Origin: JAAUTS01 sp034440395 | GTDB lineage: Bacteria; Verrucomicrobiota; Verrucomicrobiia; Methylacidiphilales; JAAUTS01 | Direction of reading: 5' to 3' | Length of the DNA stretch: 64,000 nt | Assembly: GCA_034440395.1 (NCBI GenBank) | Contig: JAWXBW010000009.1 | Location: 62,001 to 126,000 of the forward strand | In this document: positions 1-8,803 of the stretch, piece by piece | Numbering within the stretch: the stretch's first letter is position 1 | Layout of the letters: each line of letters opens with the position of its first letter | The notes under the pieces: model-generated | Seen by the model: only the letters and a program-made list of their open reading frames with translations | Told to the model about the DNA's origin: nothing | Databases searched by the model: none | Translations under genes and position numbers: made by a program

Positions 1-285
1 ATGTTCAGGATGGACACCCAGCAAACTATTTTCATCGCAATAACTATTAAGCTGATTGCGTGTTAACCAGCCTTTCAAAAAAAGAGAAGCGTAAAGAGCT
101 AGCGCGGCGTGACCCTTAGAAAGCACAAAATAATCTCGTAACGAATCCTTTGGGCCTGATGCTCTTAAAAGCGTTCCGTAAATAGCACACACTATCTCCG
201 CTATAGATAAAGAACATCCAATATGGCCGTGATGTGAACGGTAAGATTGCTCTATTACTATCCGTCTGATTTCTTTTCCAGTCAC
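1..285 (-). CDS. Transketolase, N-terminal (TPP-binding) subunit, partial
   Basis: Only about the first 95 residues are in the window; the gene runs off the left edge. The reading frame shows the transketolase N-domain signature: a GHIG motif after SYRSHH, the segment SIAEIVCAIYG, then FVLSKGHAALALYA, and HPEH at the window edge. The SKGHA histidine and the HPE motif belong to the thiamine-diphosphate/sugar site of the family. The frame is closed by a stop at 322-324, so no ATG is available; GTG at 283-285 (V-T-G-K-E-I-R-R) fits the usual N-terminus of the split, archaeal-type N subunit. It lies 44 bases after the glycosyltransferase stop and is probably the last visible gene of that operon. 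In such settings it may make a sugar precursor rather than serve central metabolism; that is inference. Confidence 0.8.
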   Translation of the reverse strand, partial: MTGKEIRRIVIEQSYRSHHGHIGCSLSIAEIVCAIYGTLLRASGPKDSLRDYFVLSKGHAALALYASLFLKGWLTRNQLNSYCDENSLLGVHPEH

Positions 286-329
286 TGTTGAAGTCTTCCA
301 GTTAGCAAGGATCTGCCAATATTAAAGTG

Positions 330-2339
330 TTAAGGTGTTAACTTAATTTCGAAGAGATGTACGCAGGTCGGTTCTTGTACATTTACAGCAAATACCTCTA
401 TGCGAAGACGTTCTACTTGAATAGAGCCAAGATCCAGAGTTATGACTGGAGCGCTGGAACTAATTTGCCGGCCAGCTTGAAACTTAAGGGGTTTCCCCGT
501 GGCCTTGGGATATGCTAAAATCGTGATTTCGTACATCTCGTTTCGTAGGTAAACGGCCGCTGAAGATACTTTTTGAGCTTTCGGAAATCGGAGATCCACA
601 ACAAAAGGATTGGCTTCTTTTCCTCGTATAACAGACTCCGTATTGCCGTCGAACAAGCCAGCCGCAGACCCTATATCAACTGGTGAACACCCTACTTGAG
701 TGAGCTGATTAAGAACGATAAAACTACTTTGAATAAGCTGTTTTCTCCTTTCCAAATCTTCAGAAAATAGCTCTTTAACATTATCCACATATTGCAGCCG
801 CAGAAAGATGAAGCCTGGCTCCCCATTGGGAAATTTAAGAATAAAATCAGGTGAAAAAGGTTTGAACTTATTTGAAGCCAGCGTTTCGTTATACTGTTGA
901 TTCGTCAGGACAAATGCGGAGTTGGCCTGAAATGGACGGTAGTAATCTGTAAATTGCGTGATATCCAAAACAGACACGTCGGTAGATGAATCAAAAAATT
1001 CAATTAAATTATCAACACCGTTAGCCCATCTGGAACTTACAAAAAGGACTGGGGGCTGATATTTTTTGAGATAGGCTGGTATAGCCTCAACTAGAAGCTG
1101 CCGAGATCCCCACTGCAACTGATACATACCGTAATCAGTATACCACGTCGGTCCGTTCTTTAGAGCATCAGTCAGCATACGAAATGACGCTGCTGAAAGG
1201 ACAAATGCGAGGACACAGCTCACTAATTTTTCATAACTTCGTAGCCAAGAACTCTGTAAAATAATGTTAACGCAAAGTGATATAAGAATTGTTGCGGGAA
1301 CAATAAAAACAAGAATCCGTACAATCCCAGTGCTCACTAACGCTGCGCCTATAGGAGCCACTATTATTGCAATGAGAAGGGCACGTGCAGAGGATTCACG
1401 AAGTCGCCGGAATAGAATAACAAGGCCACCGGCAAAAAACGGGGCACTCCAAGTCATCAAATGAGCGTAATCTTTCATTTGATGACGAGCTAGACCTTCC
1501 TCGTTAGGGAGGAACCAAAAACGTGGGTCTAACCCATATAGATACTGACGTGAAAAAATAGTCATTTTTTCGATTAAAGGCTTGTTCTCAAACCAATAGG
1601 AATTCAATGAAGCTAATTGGCTTGCAAGAGCTTCAGGATGAGCTAGCCGGAATTGAAGGTAAGGCATGGCACACAAAACAACTATCCCTGCAGCAATCAG
1701 AGTTTGTTTCCATTGCCTTAAATGATGGCGGAAATCGGAAAGGGCTAAAAGTATTCCACTAAAAATCATGACCGACTGCCCAGCGGAATAAGAATAAAAA
1801 GTGGCTGCTCCGAAAAAAATAGACCAAATTAAGTTCCAACCACCCTCTTCTAAATATTTAAGATAAAAATATAAAAACCAAGGGTAAAATGACGCCATGA
1901 GCACGGGATCAAAAGCGGTTCGACTGTGCAAGAACCAGCTAGGTGCTAGCGCAAGAAAAAAAGGCACTAGCCAATAATGTTTGCAGCGGAAAAACCGTCG
2001 AGCTAACAAAGCGGTTCCTAGTGCGCCCAAGACACTTATCAGGGTTACGGTTCCACGAGTTACCCATATAGACTTTCCAAAGAGAAGATAACCTGGTACC
2101 TGAAGATAGACTGCTAAAGAGGTGTTGTAATTATGGCCCGTAGAGAAATAAGCTGGTAGCAAATGACCCTGCTCATCCCGAAAACCACGTTCGACTAGTT
2201 TTTGTGCCTGATTTGTTAATATCGCCTCATCCGTAAAAAAATATATGGGGTAATCAGGTAAACAAATAAAGCGCGTAGCAATAAAAACTAGGAGTGAAAT
2301 TAGGAATAATTGCTTGTAATTTAAAGAGGACATTATCAT
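330..2339 (-). CDS. GT-C glycosyltransferase (PMT/ArnT-like) with C-terminal discoidin-like domain
   Basis: This 669-residue polytopic membrane protein has the layout of GT-C (GT39/GT83-like) lipid-linked sugar transferases. An acidic DE pair (residues 37-38, in FFTDEAI) sits just after the first membrane helix, where the catalytic acid is usual. About ten hydrophobic helices follow up to residue about 370, then a soluble C-terminal half. The last 110 residues (GLFDGNTESVIRG, PFVVDLRF, ITLDLGSIQVERLRIEVF) resemble an F5/8-type discoidin carbohydrate-binding fold. It would act at the membrane with the C-terminus outside, using polyprenyl-phosphate sugar. The start overlaps the stop of the preceding gene by 4 bases (ATGA), so the two are translationally linked. 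Donor and acceptor are unknown. Confidence 0.75.
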   Translation of the reverse strand: MIMSSLNYKQLFLISLLVFIATRFICLPDYPIYFFTDEAILTNQAQKLVERGFRDEQGHLLPAYFSTGHNYNTSLAVYLQVPGYLLFGKSIWVTRGTVTLISVLGALGTALLARRFFRCKHYWLVPFFLALAPSWFLHSRTAFDPVLMASFYPWFLYFYLKYLEEGGWNLIWSIFFGAATFYSYSAGQSVMIFSGILLALSDFRHHLRQWKQTLIAAGIVVLCAMPYLQFRLAHPEALASQLASLNSYWFENKPLIEKMTIFSRQYLYGLDPRFWFLPNEEGLARHQMKDYAHLMTWSAPFFAGGLVILFRRLRESSARALLIAIIVAPIGAALVSTGIVRILVFIVPATILISLCVNIILQSSWLRSYEKLVSCVLAFVLSAASFRMLTDALKNGPTWYTDYGMYQLQWGSRQLLVEAIPAYLKKYQPPVLFVSSRWANGVDNLIEFFDSSTDVSVLDITQFTDYYRPFQANSAFVLTNQQYNETLASNKFKPFSPDFILKFPNGEPGFIFLRLQYVDNVKELFSEDLERRKQLIQSSFIVLNQLTQVGCSPVDIGSAAGLFDGNTESVIRGKEANPFVVDLRFPKAQKVSSAAVYLRNEMYEITILAYPKATGKPLKFQAGRQISSSAPVITLDLGSIQVERLRIEVFAVNVQEPTCVHLFEIKLTP

Positions 2340-2842
2340 TTACTTGGCCATGAAAATCCGAGTATTTTAGCCCATACTTGATGGATTTTAGAAAAACGGA
2401 GAGAGTTTTTATTAGCTAGTTGAAGACGACCATTTTGCTCGCAGAGAATTTTCCAATGGAGAAGCCGCTTAATCCGCATGCTTATAATATACTGATGACT
2501 GTAGGCCTCACGCAATTCAGAAATACTCATTGTTTTTTTTGAAAGAAGGTTCATGAGGAAGTAGCGTCTGCCTGTCTCAGAATTACAAAACATAAGAAAA
2601 TAAATATGACTGAGAGAGATGATAGAGATTAGAAGATAGGACGTGCTAGTCCAGAGGTTTGCAGTCTGCCAAAAATACAACAAGTTGATCATAGTAAAGG
2701 ACAAAATCACTGAAAAGATACTTTGTAAAGCCGTTCGATGTCTTACAAACAACTGCCTATTTCTAATAGACAAACGACTGGCTACGACGTGTGTAAGGGT
2801 AACAGTCGGCAAAAAAAGAAATATTAATAACCATGTAATCAT
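2336..2842 (-). CDS. Small membrane protein with winged-helix-like C-terminus (paralogue of next upstream gene)
   Basis: 168 residues of unknown function. Residues 1-90 hold about three hydrophobic segments (MITWLLIFLFLP, IFSVILSFTMINLLYFW, YLLISIISLSHIYFLMFC). Residues 95-150 are soluble and read like a winged helix: a helix with SISELREAYS, a helix with YIISMRIKRLLHWKIL, then a hairpin CEQNGRLQLANKN. The next gene upstream has the same size and plan. Both sit between two GT-C glycosyltransferases in one operon (5 bases after the previous gene, 4-base overlap with the next). A membrane-anchored regulator or an assembly partner of the glycosyltransferases is possible; neither is shown. The frame is open and well spaced, so the gene itself is secure. 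Confidence 0.7.
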   Translation of the reverse strand: MITWLLIFLFLPTVTLTHVVASRLSIRNRQLFVRHRTALQSIFSVILSFTMINLLYFWQTANLWTSTSYLLISIISLSHIYFLMFCNSETGRRYFLMNLLSKKTMSISELREAYSHQYIISMRIKRLLHWKILCEQNGRLQLANKNSLRFSKIHQVWAKILGFSWPSK

Positions 2843-2847
2843 AGGTT

Positions 2848-3345
2848 CTAGCCTGAGCCATCAGGAAGCCTTAAAAGTTTCCTCCACTGCTTACAAATAC
2901 CTGTCAGCGAACGCCCGTATCTGTCCAATAAGAATCCAGCCTCATTTTTCAGCACCCAGTTTTCATTTAATAGGCGATTGAATGTTTCTTCACAAACCAG
3001 TTTTTCTGAAATTCTTTGCTCAAGTTGAAGAGCAGAGCTTGGACCACTTCGCTCAATTTCCAGAACGACTAAGACTGTAGGAGAACCAGCCTGCCAGGCC
3101 GGATACAGCGTAACATAGTGAGCCCCATGTAAGCATGATAAGAAAAGAAGAGCTAGAAATTCTTGGTTGGAAAAGGTTGGGTACGCTACCTTAAATACGA
3201 TAACAAGAATAAGAGGAATGCCGATTACGCACAGGATGAGTGCAGGGACGTCTTTTACTGGACGAGATATTCTCCACCAAAAAACATGCACAGACAGGCC
3301 TAGAATGAAGCCAACAAAAGATAATAAAATGACTAGACTGGTCAT
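2848..3345 (-). CDS. Small membrane protein with winged-helix-like C-terminus (paralogue of neighbour)
   Basis: 165 residues, not assigned to a named family. The N-terminal part has three hydrophobic segments (VILLSFVGFILGLSVHVFWW, ALILCVIGIPLILVIVFKV, and a third around FLALLFLSCLHGAHYV). After residue 90 comes a soluble segment like a winged helix: VLVVLEIERSG, LQLEQRISEKLV, FNRLLNENWVLKNEAGFLL. The domain order and length match the gene at 2336-2842, though sequence identity is low, which suggests an old tandem duplication. Its start overlaps the end of the 724-residue glycosyltransferase by 4 bases, so expression is coupled to that enzyme. Confidence 0.7.
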   Translation of the reverse strand: MTSLVILLSFVGFILGLSVHVFWWRISRPVKDVPALILCVIGIPLILVIVFKVAYPTFSNQEFLALLFLSCLHGAHYVTLYPAWQAGSPTVLVVLEIERSGPSSALQLEQRISEKLVCEETFNRLLNENWVLKNEAGFLLDRYGRSLTGICKQWRKLLRLPDGSG

Positions 3346-5516
3346 GGTGCAGGGTTATTAAGCTCAAACAGAACTAGTCGATGATCGCTTGTCCAAAGAT
3401 AAGCGGGACGATCTTTTAGGCGATCCATAAGCTCTTTTTGTTTTTTGTTGCTAGCGAAAACAAGTGAGGGACTTTCCCAATCGCCCGACAAAAGATTAGC
3501 GGCTTTGATCCAGTTATAGTGATCATCATTTTCTAAAAAAATTATTCCTTTGGTAATACCCTTCGCATTAATCGAATCCTCTAATTTTGAGTTAATCTCG
3601 TTATATCCCTCATACAAATTGATACGTGTGGGAAGACTCCAGAGAGAAGTGATCCAAAGAAACAGAATAAAAATCCAGGCAAACACCCTAGCTGACTTGA
3701 TTCCGTTATCTCGAACCCAAGCTGTGAATACTGAAATCCCTCGTGCAGTTAAAAGCAAAAAAGCGAAAGCAGCTTCAAAATAATAACGGGGACCAAATCC
3801 ATGAATACCATTATCTGCATGAAGTAGATAAGTAATGGGAACGAAGATTATTACAGAGACAAATAGCAGATCGTAACGGTTCCATTTTTGAAATAAAAAC
3901 GGAACAATTAAAAACATACAACCCAAACCTGCAATAAGAGCTGGGGGACACCAACGCCAACCCCAACCTAAAATATGAAGTGGCACAAGAGCTAGTGTGG
4001 AGTCTGCTAAAAGAAGACGTTCGGGCAGTACTTTTAAGTTAAAGTCCAAACCCACACCAATTAAACTAAAAGCAGGTTTTAAAGCATTTCCCGTAGCTAT
4101 ATAATTGTCAGCCAAGTAAGGAATAATACCCACTAAAAGTCCTGTAATAAATAATAGTGCCTGCACCCACGTAGATCGACAAAAACGTTTCTTGTACATG
4201 TTCACAAGAAAGAAAAGGCCTCCAGAAATTAAAAATCCGATAGCAGTAAGTGGTCTTATGCCTACGGCCAGACCTATGGCCAGACCGGAAAGGATTAAAA
4301 AAAGTGGTTTTTTCTTTTCCAGTCCTACGATTAAAGTTAAGACATATGCTATACATAAAAAATGCGTCGCAGAATGAGAAAGCATGCTTGAAGATAGGAT
4401 GATCATTAACGGAGAAGTTGTTGCGAGTAGGGCAGCCGTCCAAGCCGTGACGGGATCTTTCATTTGTTTGCCGATCCAAAAAATAAGTCCCACAGCAGCG
4501 GCACCAAATACTGGAGCAACTATCCATGGCACTTTAAAAAATTCTCCGACAGCCAACATCGCCGACCAATTGACGGGGTAGCGCGTAAGAATAAGTTGTC
4601 TTTGCTCATCAAAATATAAAAAAGGGAAATTTTCAAGGTACTCTTTGTAAAAGGGTGTGGGCTGAAACCAGTGTCCTGCTAAAAGCCACTTTGCACGGAT
4701 CAAGTAACAAAGGTCGTCTTGGAAATGGGGAAGGCGTTCTAAGACGGAATATGCAGTCCAACCGAAAATCCCCAATGACGCCATGAACAGAATAAGTGCG
4801 GACATATAGCAATATTTCTGGTTACTCATTGAAGAACTGCTGACTGCTAAGTTGATTCTTGGTGAAGAACGCAAAAACAGAAAAAAGACGGCTGCTAAAA
4901 AACAAGCAAGCGATGCACCTAGGAAATAAGGATGCAGAATATTTTTGATTGAAGAAAAAGAGGATGGATAAAATCCACCTTGCGCAAGCATAGTGCGCTC
5001 ATTAGAAATTCCAAATCCGTTGGTTAATAAGCCTCGTTTAAACTCAAATTGTAATCCAGAATCATCATTTAAAATAAATCTAATTGCATGGAAAGAACGC
5101 CCTGTGATAGTGGCTTTAAGTTGAAAGGGACCGGTAAAGTTAAGTTTTTTATAAAATACTTGCTCTTCTGATCCAGAGTAATCTACCCACCAATCTCCAA
5201 CAGGAGGATAATCACGAGACTTAAAGGAAAAAGTGGCAGGTTGCGTACTTTTCCAGAGTATATTATTTCCTTGTTCTATTATAATCTGCTTATAACCAAC
5301 CGAGAAGGCGGACTGAGATGTTTTGATTTCTATACTACTTAATCTATTAGCAGTGCACGGCCATTCAACGGTTTTTCCATCTACAGTGAATAAGACCTTT
5401 TCATGATCTTGGGAAATGATAATTTCCGTTTTAAGCTCAGACTTGAAGGCCAGCCATGCAAAAAAAACAGTGCAAAGGCAGCAACTAATAAAAAAGATAT
5501 GCTGAGTACCCTTCAT
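3342..5516 (-). CDS. GT-C glycosyltransferase (PMT-like) with N-terminal exported domain
   Basis: 724 residues. A first signal-anchor helix (residues 7-24) is followed by about 170 soluble residues rich in beta strands, probably a domain outside the membrane. A second anchor is at 198-216 and then a polytopic GT-C core. The acidic pair D267-D268 (LPHFQDDLCYL) lies after the first core helix, as in ArnT/PMT-type enzymes. HGFGPRYYFEA near residue 590 is also typical of these transferases. The last 100 residues are soluble. It is the first gene of the minus-strand operon that leads through two small membrane proteins and a second GT-C enzyme to transketolase. The extra N-terminal domain before the catalytic core is unusual. 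Sugar donor and acceptor cannot be told. Confidence 0.75.
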   Translation of the reverse strand: MKGTQHIFFISCCLCTVFFAWLAFKSELKTEIIISQDHEKVLFTVDGKTVEWPCTANRLSSIEIKTSQSAFSVGYKQIIIEQGNNILWKSTQPATFSFKSRDYPPVGDWWVDYSGSEEQVFYKKLNFTGPFQLKATITGRSFHAIRFILNDDSGLQFEFKRGLLTNGFGISNERTMLAQGGFYPSSFSSIKNILHPYFLGASLACFLAAVFFLFLRSSPRINLAVSSSSMSNQKYCYMSALILFMASLGIFGWTAYSVLERLPHFQDDLCYLIRAKWLLAGHWFQPTPFYKEYLENFPFLYFDEQRQLILTRYPVNWSAMLAVGEFFKVPWIVAPVFGAAAVGLIFWIGKQMKDPVTAWTAALLATTSPLMIILSSSMLSHSATHFLCIAYVLTLIVGLEKKKPLFLILSGLAIGLAVGIRPLTAIGFLISGGLFFLVNMYKKRFCRSTWVQALLFITGLLVGIIPYLADNYIATGNALKPAFSLIGVGLDFNLKVLPERLLLADSTLALVPLHILGWGWRWCPPALIAGLGCMFLIVPFLFQKWNRYDLLFVSVIIFVPITYLLHADNGIHGFGPRYYFEAAFAFLLLTARGISVFTAWVRDNGIKSARVFAWIFILFLWITSLWSLPTRINLYEGYNEINSKLEDSINAKGITKGIIFLENDDHYNWIKAANLLSGDWESPSLVFASNKKQKELMDRLKDRPAYLWTSDHRLVLFELNNPAP

Positions 5517-5829
5517 GAGAGGCTTTAAAAAAAATAGTACGAAAATGCTTACGCAACAAAGAGTGGACTGAGTTACTCGTCGTTAAGCAGGTTCATGGAC
5601 AGTGGTTGCTTTGTAGTGAATTAAGGGTTTCATGTTAAAACTGTTCCACCACGATAGCTTTATTGCAAGTAGTTTTGGCCGAGGAATGAGGGTTCACCTA
5701 ATATCCATTAGCTGCACGACACTTTTTTTACAACTTAACTTCTTGCATCCATTACGGGATTCAATGCAGATTATATTATTGAAGCTAAAAATATATTGAT
5801 TTATTGCTCAACTTTATGGGTGTTTTACT
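5517..5829. promoter_or_regulatory. Divergent intergenic region between two GT-C genes
   Basis: This 313-base AT-rich stretch separates the minus-strand glycosyltransferase operon from the plus-strand gene at 5830, so it must hold promoters for both. I see no convincing paired -35/-10 elements, no strong hairpin and no coding signal. The last 70 bases are especially AT-rich (around 5760-5810). Confidence 0.4.
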
Positions 5830-7389
5830 GTGAGTGTATTTGGCATAACGTTGAAAAAGTGCTGTTCCGATAGGACAGTTCTTATCTTCGTTTTCATATT
5901 TAGCATTTCAGTATCCTTTTTAGTCCACTGGCATTCACAACGTGCTCTTTTTAATGATGAGGCTCACGAGCTGATACTTACTGAGGGTGTGCCATTAGAT
6001 CGTTTCTATTTTATTTGTCCTAGCGATGCCTATCCTAGTGGCAGCGTTGCGCCCGTGGAAATGGGGCAGTTATATATTAACCGCTATTTGTTTTGGATTT
6101 TTCAAGACTATTTTGTGAAACGTGATGATTTCTTGGTTCCTCTACATGCATTTAATACGTTGATCCTAGCGCTTTCATGCCTGTGCTTTTATTGTGCTAT
6201 TAGGAAATATACTTCCCAAGGCTTGGCAGCTCTTGGAGCCGTGATGCTAGCAACTTCTTACACAGCACTGTTATTTAACCAATTCGTTACTAGGAACACG
6301 ACCACCATAATATGGGGTTGCCTCTTAATACTTTTTCTCCCCAGCTTAATTGATGGATCACAAAAGACGTTCTCTCAAAAACTACGTGCGGCATTAATAT
6401 GCGCAATTCTTGTTCTTGCTGGAATGTCAACATTCACAAGCTATCTTTTGGCCGCTGTTGCAATTTGGACGTCTCTCGGTATCGTTTGGCTGAGATTCGA
6501 CAGGAAATGGTCGAACCTTGGTTGGATTATGTTTTCTGGATCCGTTTTTAGTTTTGGTTATCTTTTTCTCTGTTACACGAGCACTTACAGTCTGAGTGCT
6601 ATTTTTTTTCGTGGCACCTATGCTATGAATGGGATGGCGGTTTATGTTGAAAATGCGATTTTGACATTACTTTCTCCTGTTTACTATGCAACCGATGGAT
6701 CCTTCTTTAAAGAAGACGTTCATATTATTTTCGGAAGGCCTTTATTAGCATTTGTGTTTGCACCATTTTATTTTATAGGCCTCGTTTATATGATATGCAG
6801 CCGACGTCCTTTGGTATTTTTGGCTGTAATTGTCTGGGTCATTGGAGCACTGCTCTGCGCATTAAGTGGCCCTAATCCTAAATACATTTATACTTTCTTC
6901 CCGCTTATACTGCTAATTTCTTTGTTTGGAGCTAGTATTTTAAGGGTTCTTATTGCTAAACACTTGGGTAACACTGCAGCAAATGTGATTCTCGGATTAT
7001 TGCTGCTTTTTGCCGTAGTAGATGATCTTAAAGACGTGTTTAACCAGCCACACGATATGGGTCGTGAAATCGTAAATACCCTTCCTAGACACGGTGCTGA
7101 ACTTGCCATTAAGTCGGTTGAATCTGGGAGGGATACCTACATTTACTTTGGTCTTGGTTATGATATTCTAAACTGGTATCTGTGGCCTCGGGAGATTGGT
7201 ATTAAAGTAAAGCGTTGTTCCGTCACAGAGGAGCTCCCCGCTCTTTTTCTTCAATTTCCGCCCCAACCAGACTCTGTTTTATTTGTCGACTTTCCACCAG
7301 AATCACTTCCTCAGACCCTCAAAGGCTGGACTCCTCCTAAAGAAGTCAGTGTAGATCAGGTGAAACGGGAAGAGCTTGAGGTTCAATAA
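5830..7389 (+). CDS. GT-C-like integral membrane protein (putative glycosyltransferase)
   Basis: 519 residues. A signal-anchor helix (residues 17-32) is followed by HSQRALFNDEAHELILTEG, whose D43-E44 pair is placed like the catalytic acid of GT-C transferases. About nine further hydrophobic helices run to residue 385, then a short soluble tail of about 130 residues. The start is GTG at 5830; no better ATG precedes it. It diverges from the GT-C operon and shares its AT-rich base composition, so it probably belongs to the same envelope-sugar locus. Overall similarity to named families is low, and the activity is inferred from architecture alone. Confidence 0.65.
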   Translation: MSVFGITLKKCCSDRTVLIFVFIFSISVSFLVHWHSQRALFNDEAHELILTEGVPLDRFYFICPSDAYPSGSVAPVEMGQLYINRYLFWIFQDYFVKRDDFLVPLHAFNTLILALSCLCFYCAIRKYTSQGLAALGAVMLATSYTALLFNQFVTRNTTTIIWGCLLILFLPSLIDGSQKTFSQKLRAALICAILVLAGMSTFTSYLLAAVAIWTSLGIVWLRFDRKWSNLGWIMFSGSVFSFGYLFLCYTSTYSLSAIFFRGTYAMNGMAVYVENAILTLLSPVYYATDGSFFKEDVHIIFGRPLLAFVFAPFYFIGLVYMICSRRPLVFLAVIVWVIGALLCALSGPNPKYIYTFFPLILLISLFGASILRVLIAKHLGNTAANVILGLLLLFAVVDDLKDVFNQPHDMGREIVNTLPRHGAELAIKSVESGRDTYIYFGLGYDILNWYLWPREIGIKVKRCSVTEELPALFLQFPPQPDSVLFVDFPPESLPQTLKGWTPPKEVSVDQVKREELEVQ

Positions 7390-7416
7390 ACTACCTTACC
7401 CTTGAAGCACCAAATA

Positions 7417-7488
7417 AGCCGGTTGTCGGGTTCGAACCGACGACCGACGGTTTACAAAACCGTTGCTCTACCACTGAGCTAAACCGGC
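7417..7488 (-). tRNA. tRNA-Thr (anticodon TGT)
   Basis: Read on the minus strand, the acceptor arms GCCGGTT and AACCGGC pair perfectly. The D arm has TTAGCTCAGTGGTAGAGC, the anticodon loop is TTTGTAA inside an ACGGT/ACCGT stem, and the T loop is TTCGAAC in a GTCGG/CCGAC stem. The anticodon TGT reads threonine codons ACA/ACG. The discriminator is T and CCA is not encoded. The gene marks the end of the AT-rich glycosyltransferase region. Confidence 0.95.
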
Positions 7489-7743
7489 ATAAAGTTGTTT
7501 ATTCCACTAGCTTCTTCTTCTGGCATGTAACCACAATTAGACAAAATGAAATAAAAACGAACTTCCTTCATACCCAAGCACCCCACAAAGGCAAGCATTC
7601 AAGTAAACTATTTTATCTTTCTTCTCACCTCCCTGAAGCAAATCGCAATCAGCAGCTCCTAACCAAAGGAAACTAATATCATCCCTAGGTCTCTCCTTTG
7701 TCCTTGCCCCTTTTCCTAGCTTTTCTAATCTTTCTTATTCTTC

Positions 7744-8796
7744 ATGAATTTTTACTGCATTGGCATCGACCACCGCTCTATGTCTGTTGACATTAGAGAG
7801 CAACTTTCCTTCGCTGGAGAGGAAATGCCCATGATTCTCTCTTTTTTCTCTCTCCATAAATCCTTTGCCGAAATGGTCATCCTATCAACTTGTAATCGTG
7901 TAGAATTTTACTTCGCTTCCAGCCTAACACCCGCTCGTGCTCATAAAGAGTTACAAGCTAGCGTCGAGGATTTTCTGAATATCCCAAGCACTGGGCTGGA
8001 TCATGCTTATGTCTATCGTAACCTTGACGCTATCGACCATTTGTTTGAAGTTTGTACGGGCCTGCATTCCATGGTCATCGGAGAAACCGAAATTCTCGGT
8101 CAAACTAAATCCGCCTATCAAATAGCTAAAAATGCCAAGTGTTGCGGCCCCATTCTAAATCGCAGCTTTCAAAATGCCTTTTCTGCCGCTAAGGATGCAC
8201 GCACCCGAACCAACATCGGCCGTGGTAATGTCTCCGTCGCCTCCGTTGCCGTGAATACCGCCGAGCGCCTAGTAGGCAATCTTTGGGACAAAAAAGTTCT
8301 CGTTCTTGGGGCAGGCGACGTAGGTCAAGAGGTTACCAAAGCTCTTGCAGATCGAGGCGTACAACAAGTCCTATGCTCCAGCCGTAGCTCCGAGCGAAGC
8401 CTCAACTTAGCCGAACATTATGGTATGAAATCCATTGCTTGGTCTGCTTGGAAAAATCAGCTGTGTGAGGTGGATATCATTGTCGCCTCCACATCCGCAC
8501 CAGACCCCATTTTAACCAAGCAGGACTTACTTCCATTTAAACAACGGCTCTTACAACGCCCTCTTTTTATTCTAGATCTGGCTGTGCCGCGAGATGTCGA
8601 TCCTTCCGTCGGCCAGCTCACGGGTGTCTGCCTGTTTAATGTGGATAACTTAAAAGATAACGCTTCAGAAAACCTCACCTCACGTTGGAGCGAGCGCAGC
8701 CGTTGCCTAGAAATTCTTCAGCCCGCAGGAAAAAAACTTTTCGCCTATTTCCAGAAACAGCATACTCTTTCCTCAGCTAATTTTACTAACACCTAA
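7744..8796 (+). CDS. hemA: Glutamyl-tRNA reductase, short form
   Basis: This enzyme catalyses the first step of C5-pathway tetrapyrrole synthesis, reducing glutamyl-tRNA to glutamate-1-semialdehyde with NADPH. The catalytic Cys50 lies in STCNRVEF, the GETEILGQ motif follows near residue 115, and the NADPH domain shows VLVLGAGDVGQE near 190. At 350 residues it is shorter than the usual 420 or so: after the NADP domain only the first helix of the V-shaped dimerisation domain is left (SENLTSRWSERSRCLEILQ). Shortened forms are known in some PVC bacteria such as chlamydiae. The 255-base leader is strongly pyrimidine-rich just before the ATG and shows no Shine-Dalgarno motif. The ABC exporter genes follow directly. 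Confidence 0.93.
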   Translation: MNFYCIGIDHRSMSVDIREQLSFAGEEMPMILSFFSLHKSFAEMVILSTCNRVEFYFASSLTPARAHKELQASVEDFLNIPSTGLDHAYVYRNLDAIDHLFEVCTGLHSMVIGETEILGQTKSAYQIAKNAKCCGPILNRSFQNAFSAAKDARTRTNIGRGNVSVASVAVNTAERLVGNLWDKKVLVLGAGDVGQEVTKALADRGVQQVLCSSRSSERSLNLAEHYGMKSIAWSAWKNQLCEVDIIVASTSAPDPILTKQDLLPFKQRLLQRPLFILDLAVPRDVDPSVGQLTGVCLFNVDNLKDNASENLTSRWSERSRCLEILQPAGKKLFAYFQKQHTLSSANFTNT

Positions 8797-8803
8797 GCCT
8801 TTC

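Noticed and set aside
4108..4527. 139-codon frame on the minus strand in the 724-residue glycosyltransferase gene
   Set aside because: It overlaps the GT-C gene in another frame, is rich in Cys/Arg/Ser and has no domain; shadow of the real gene.
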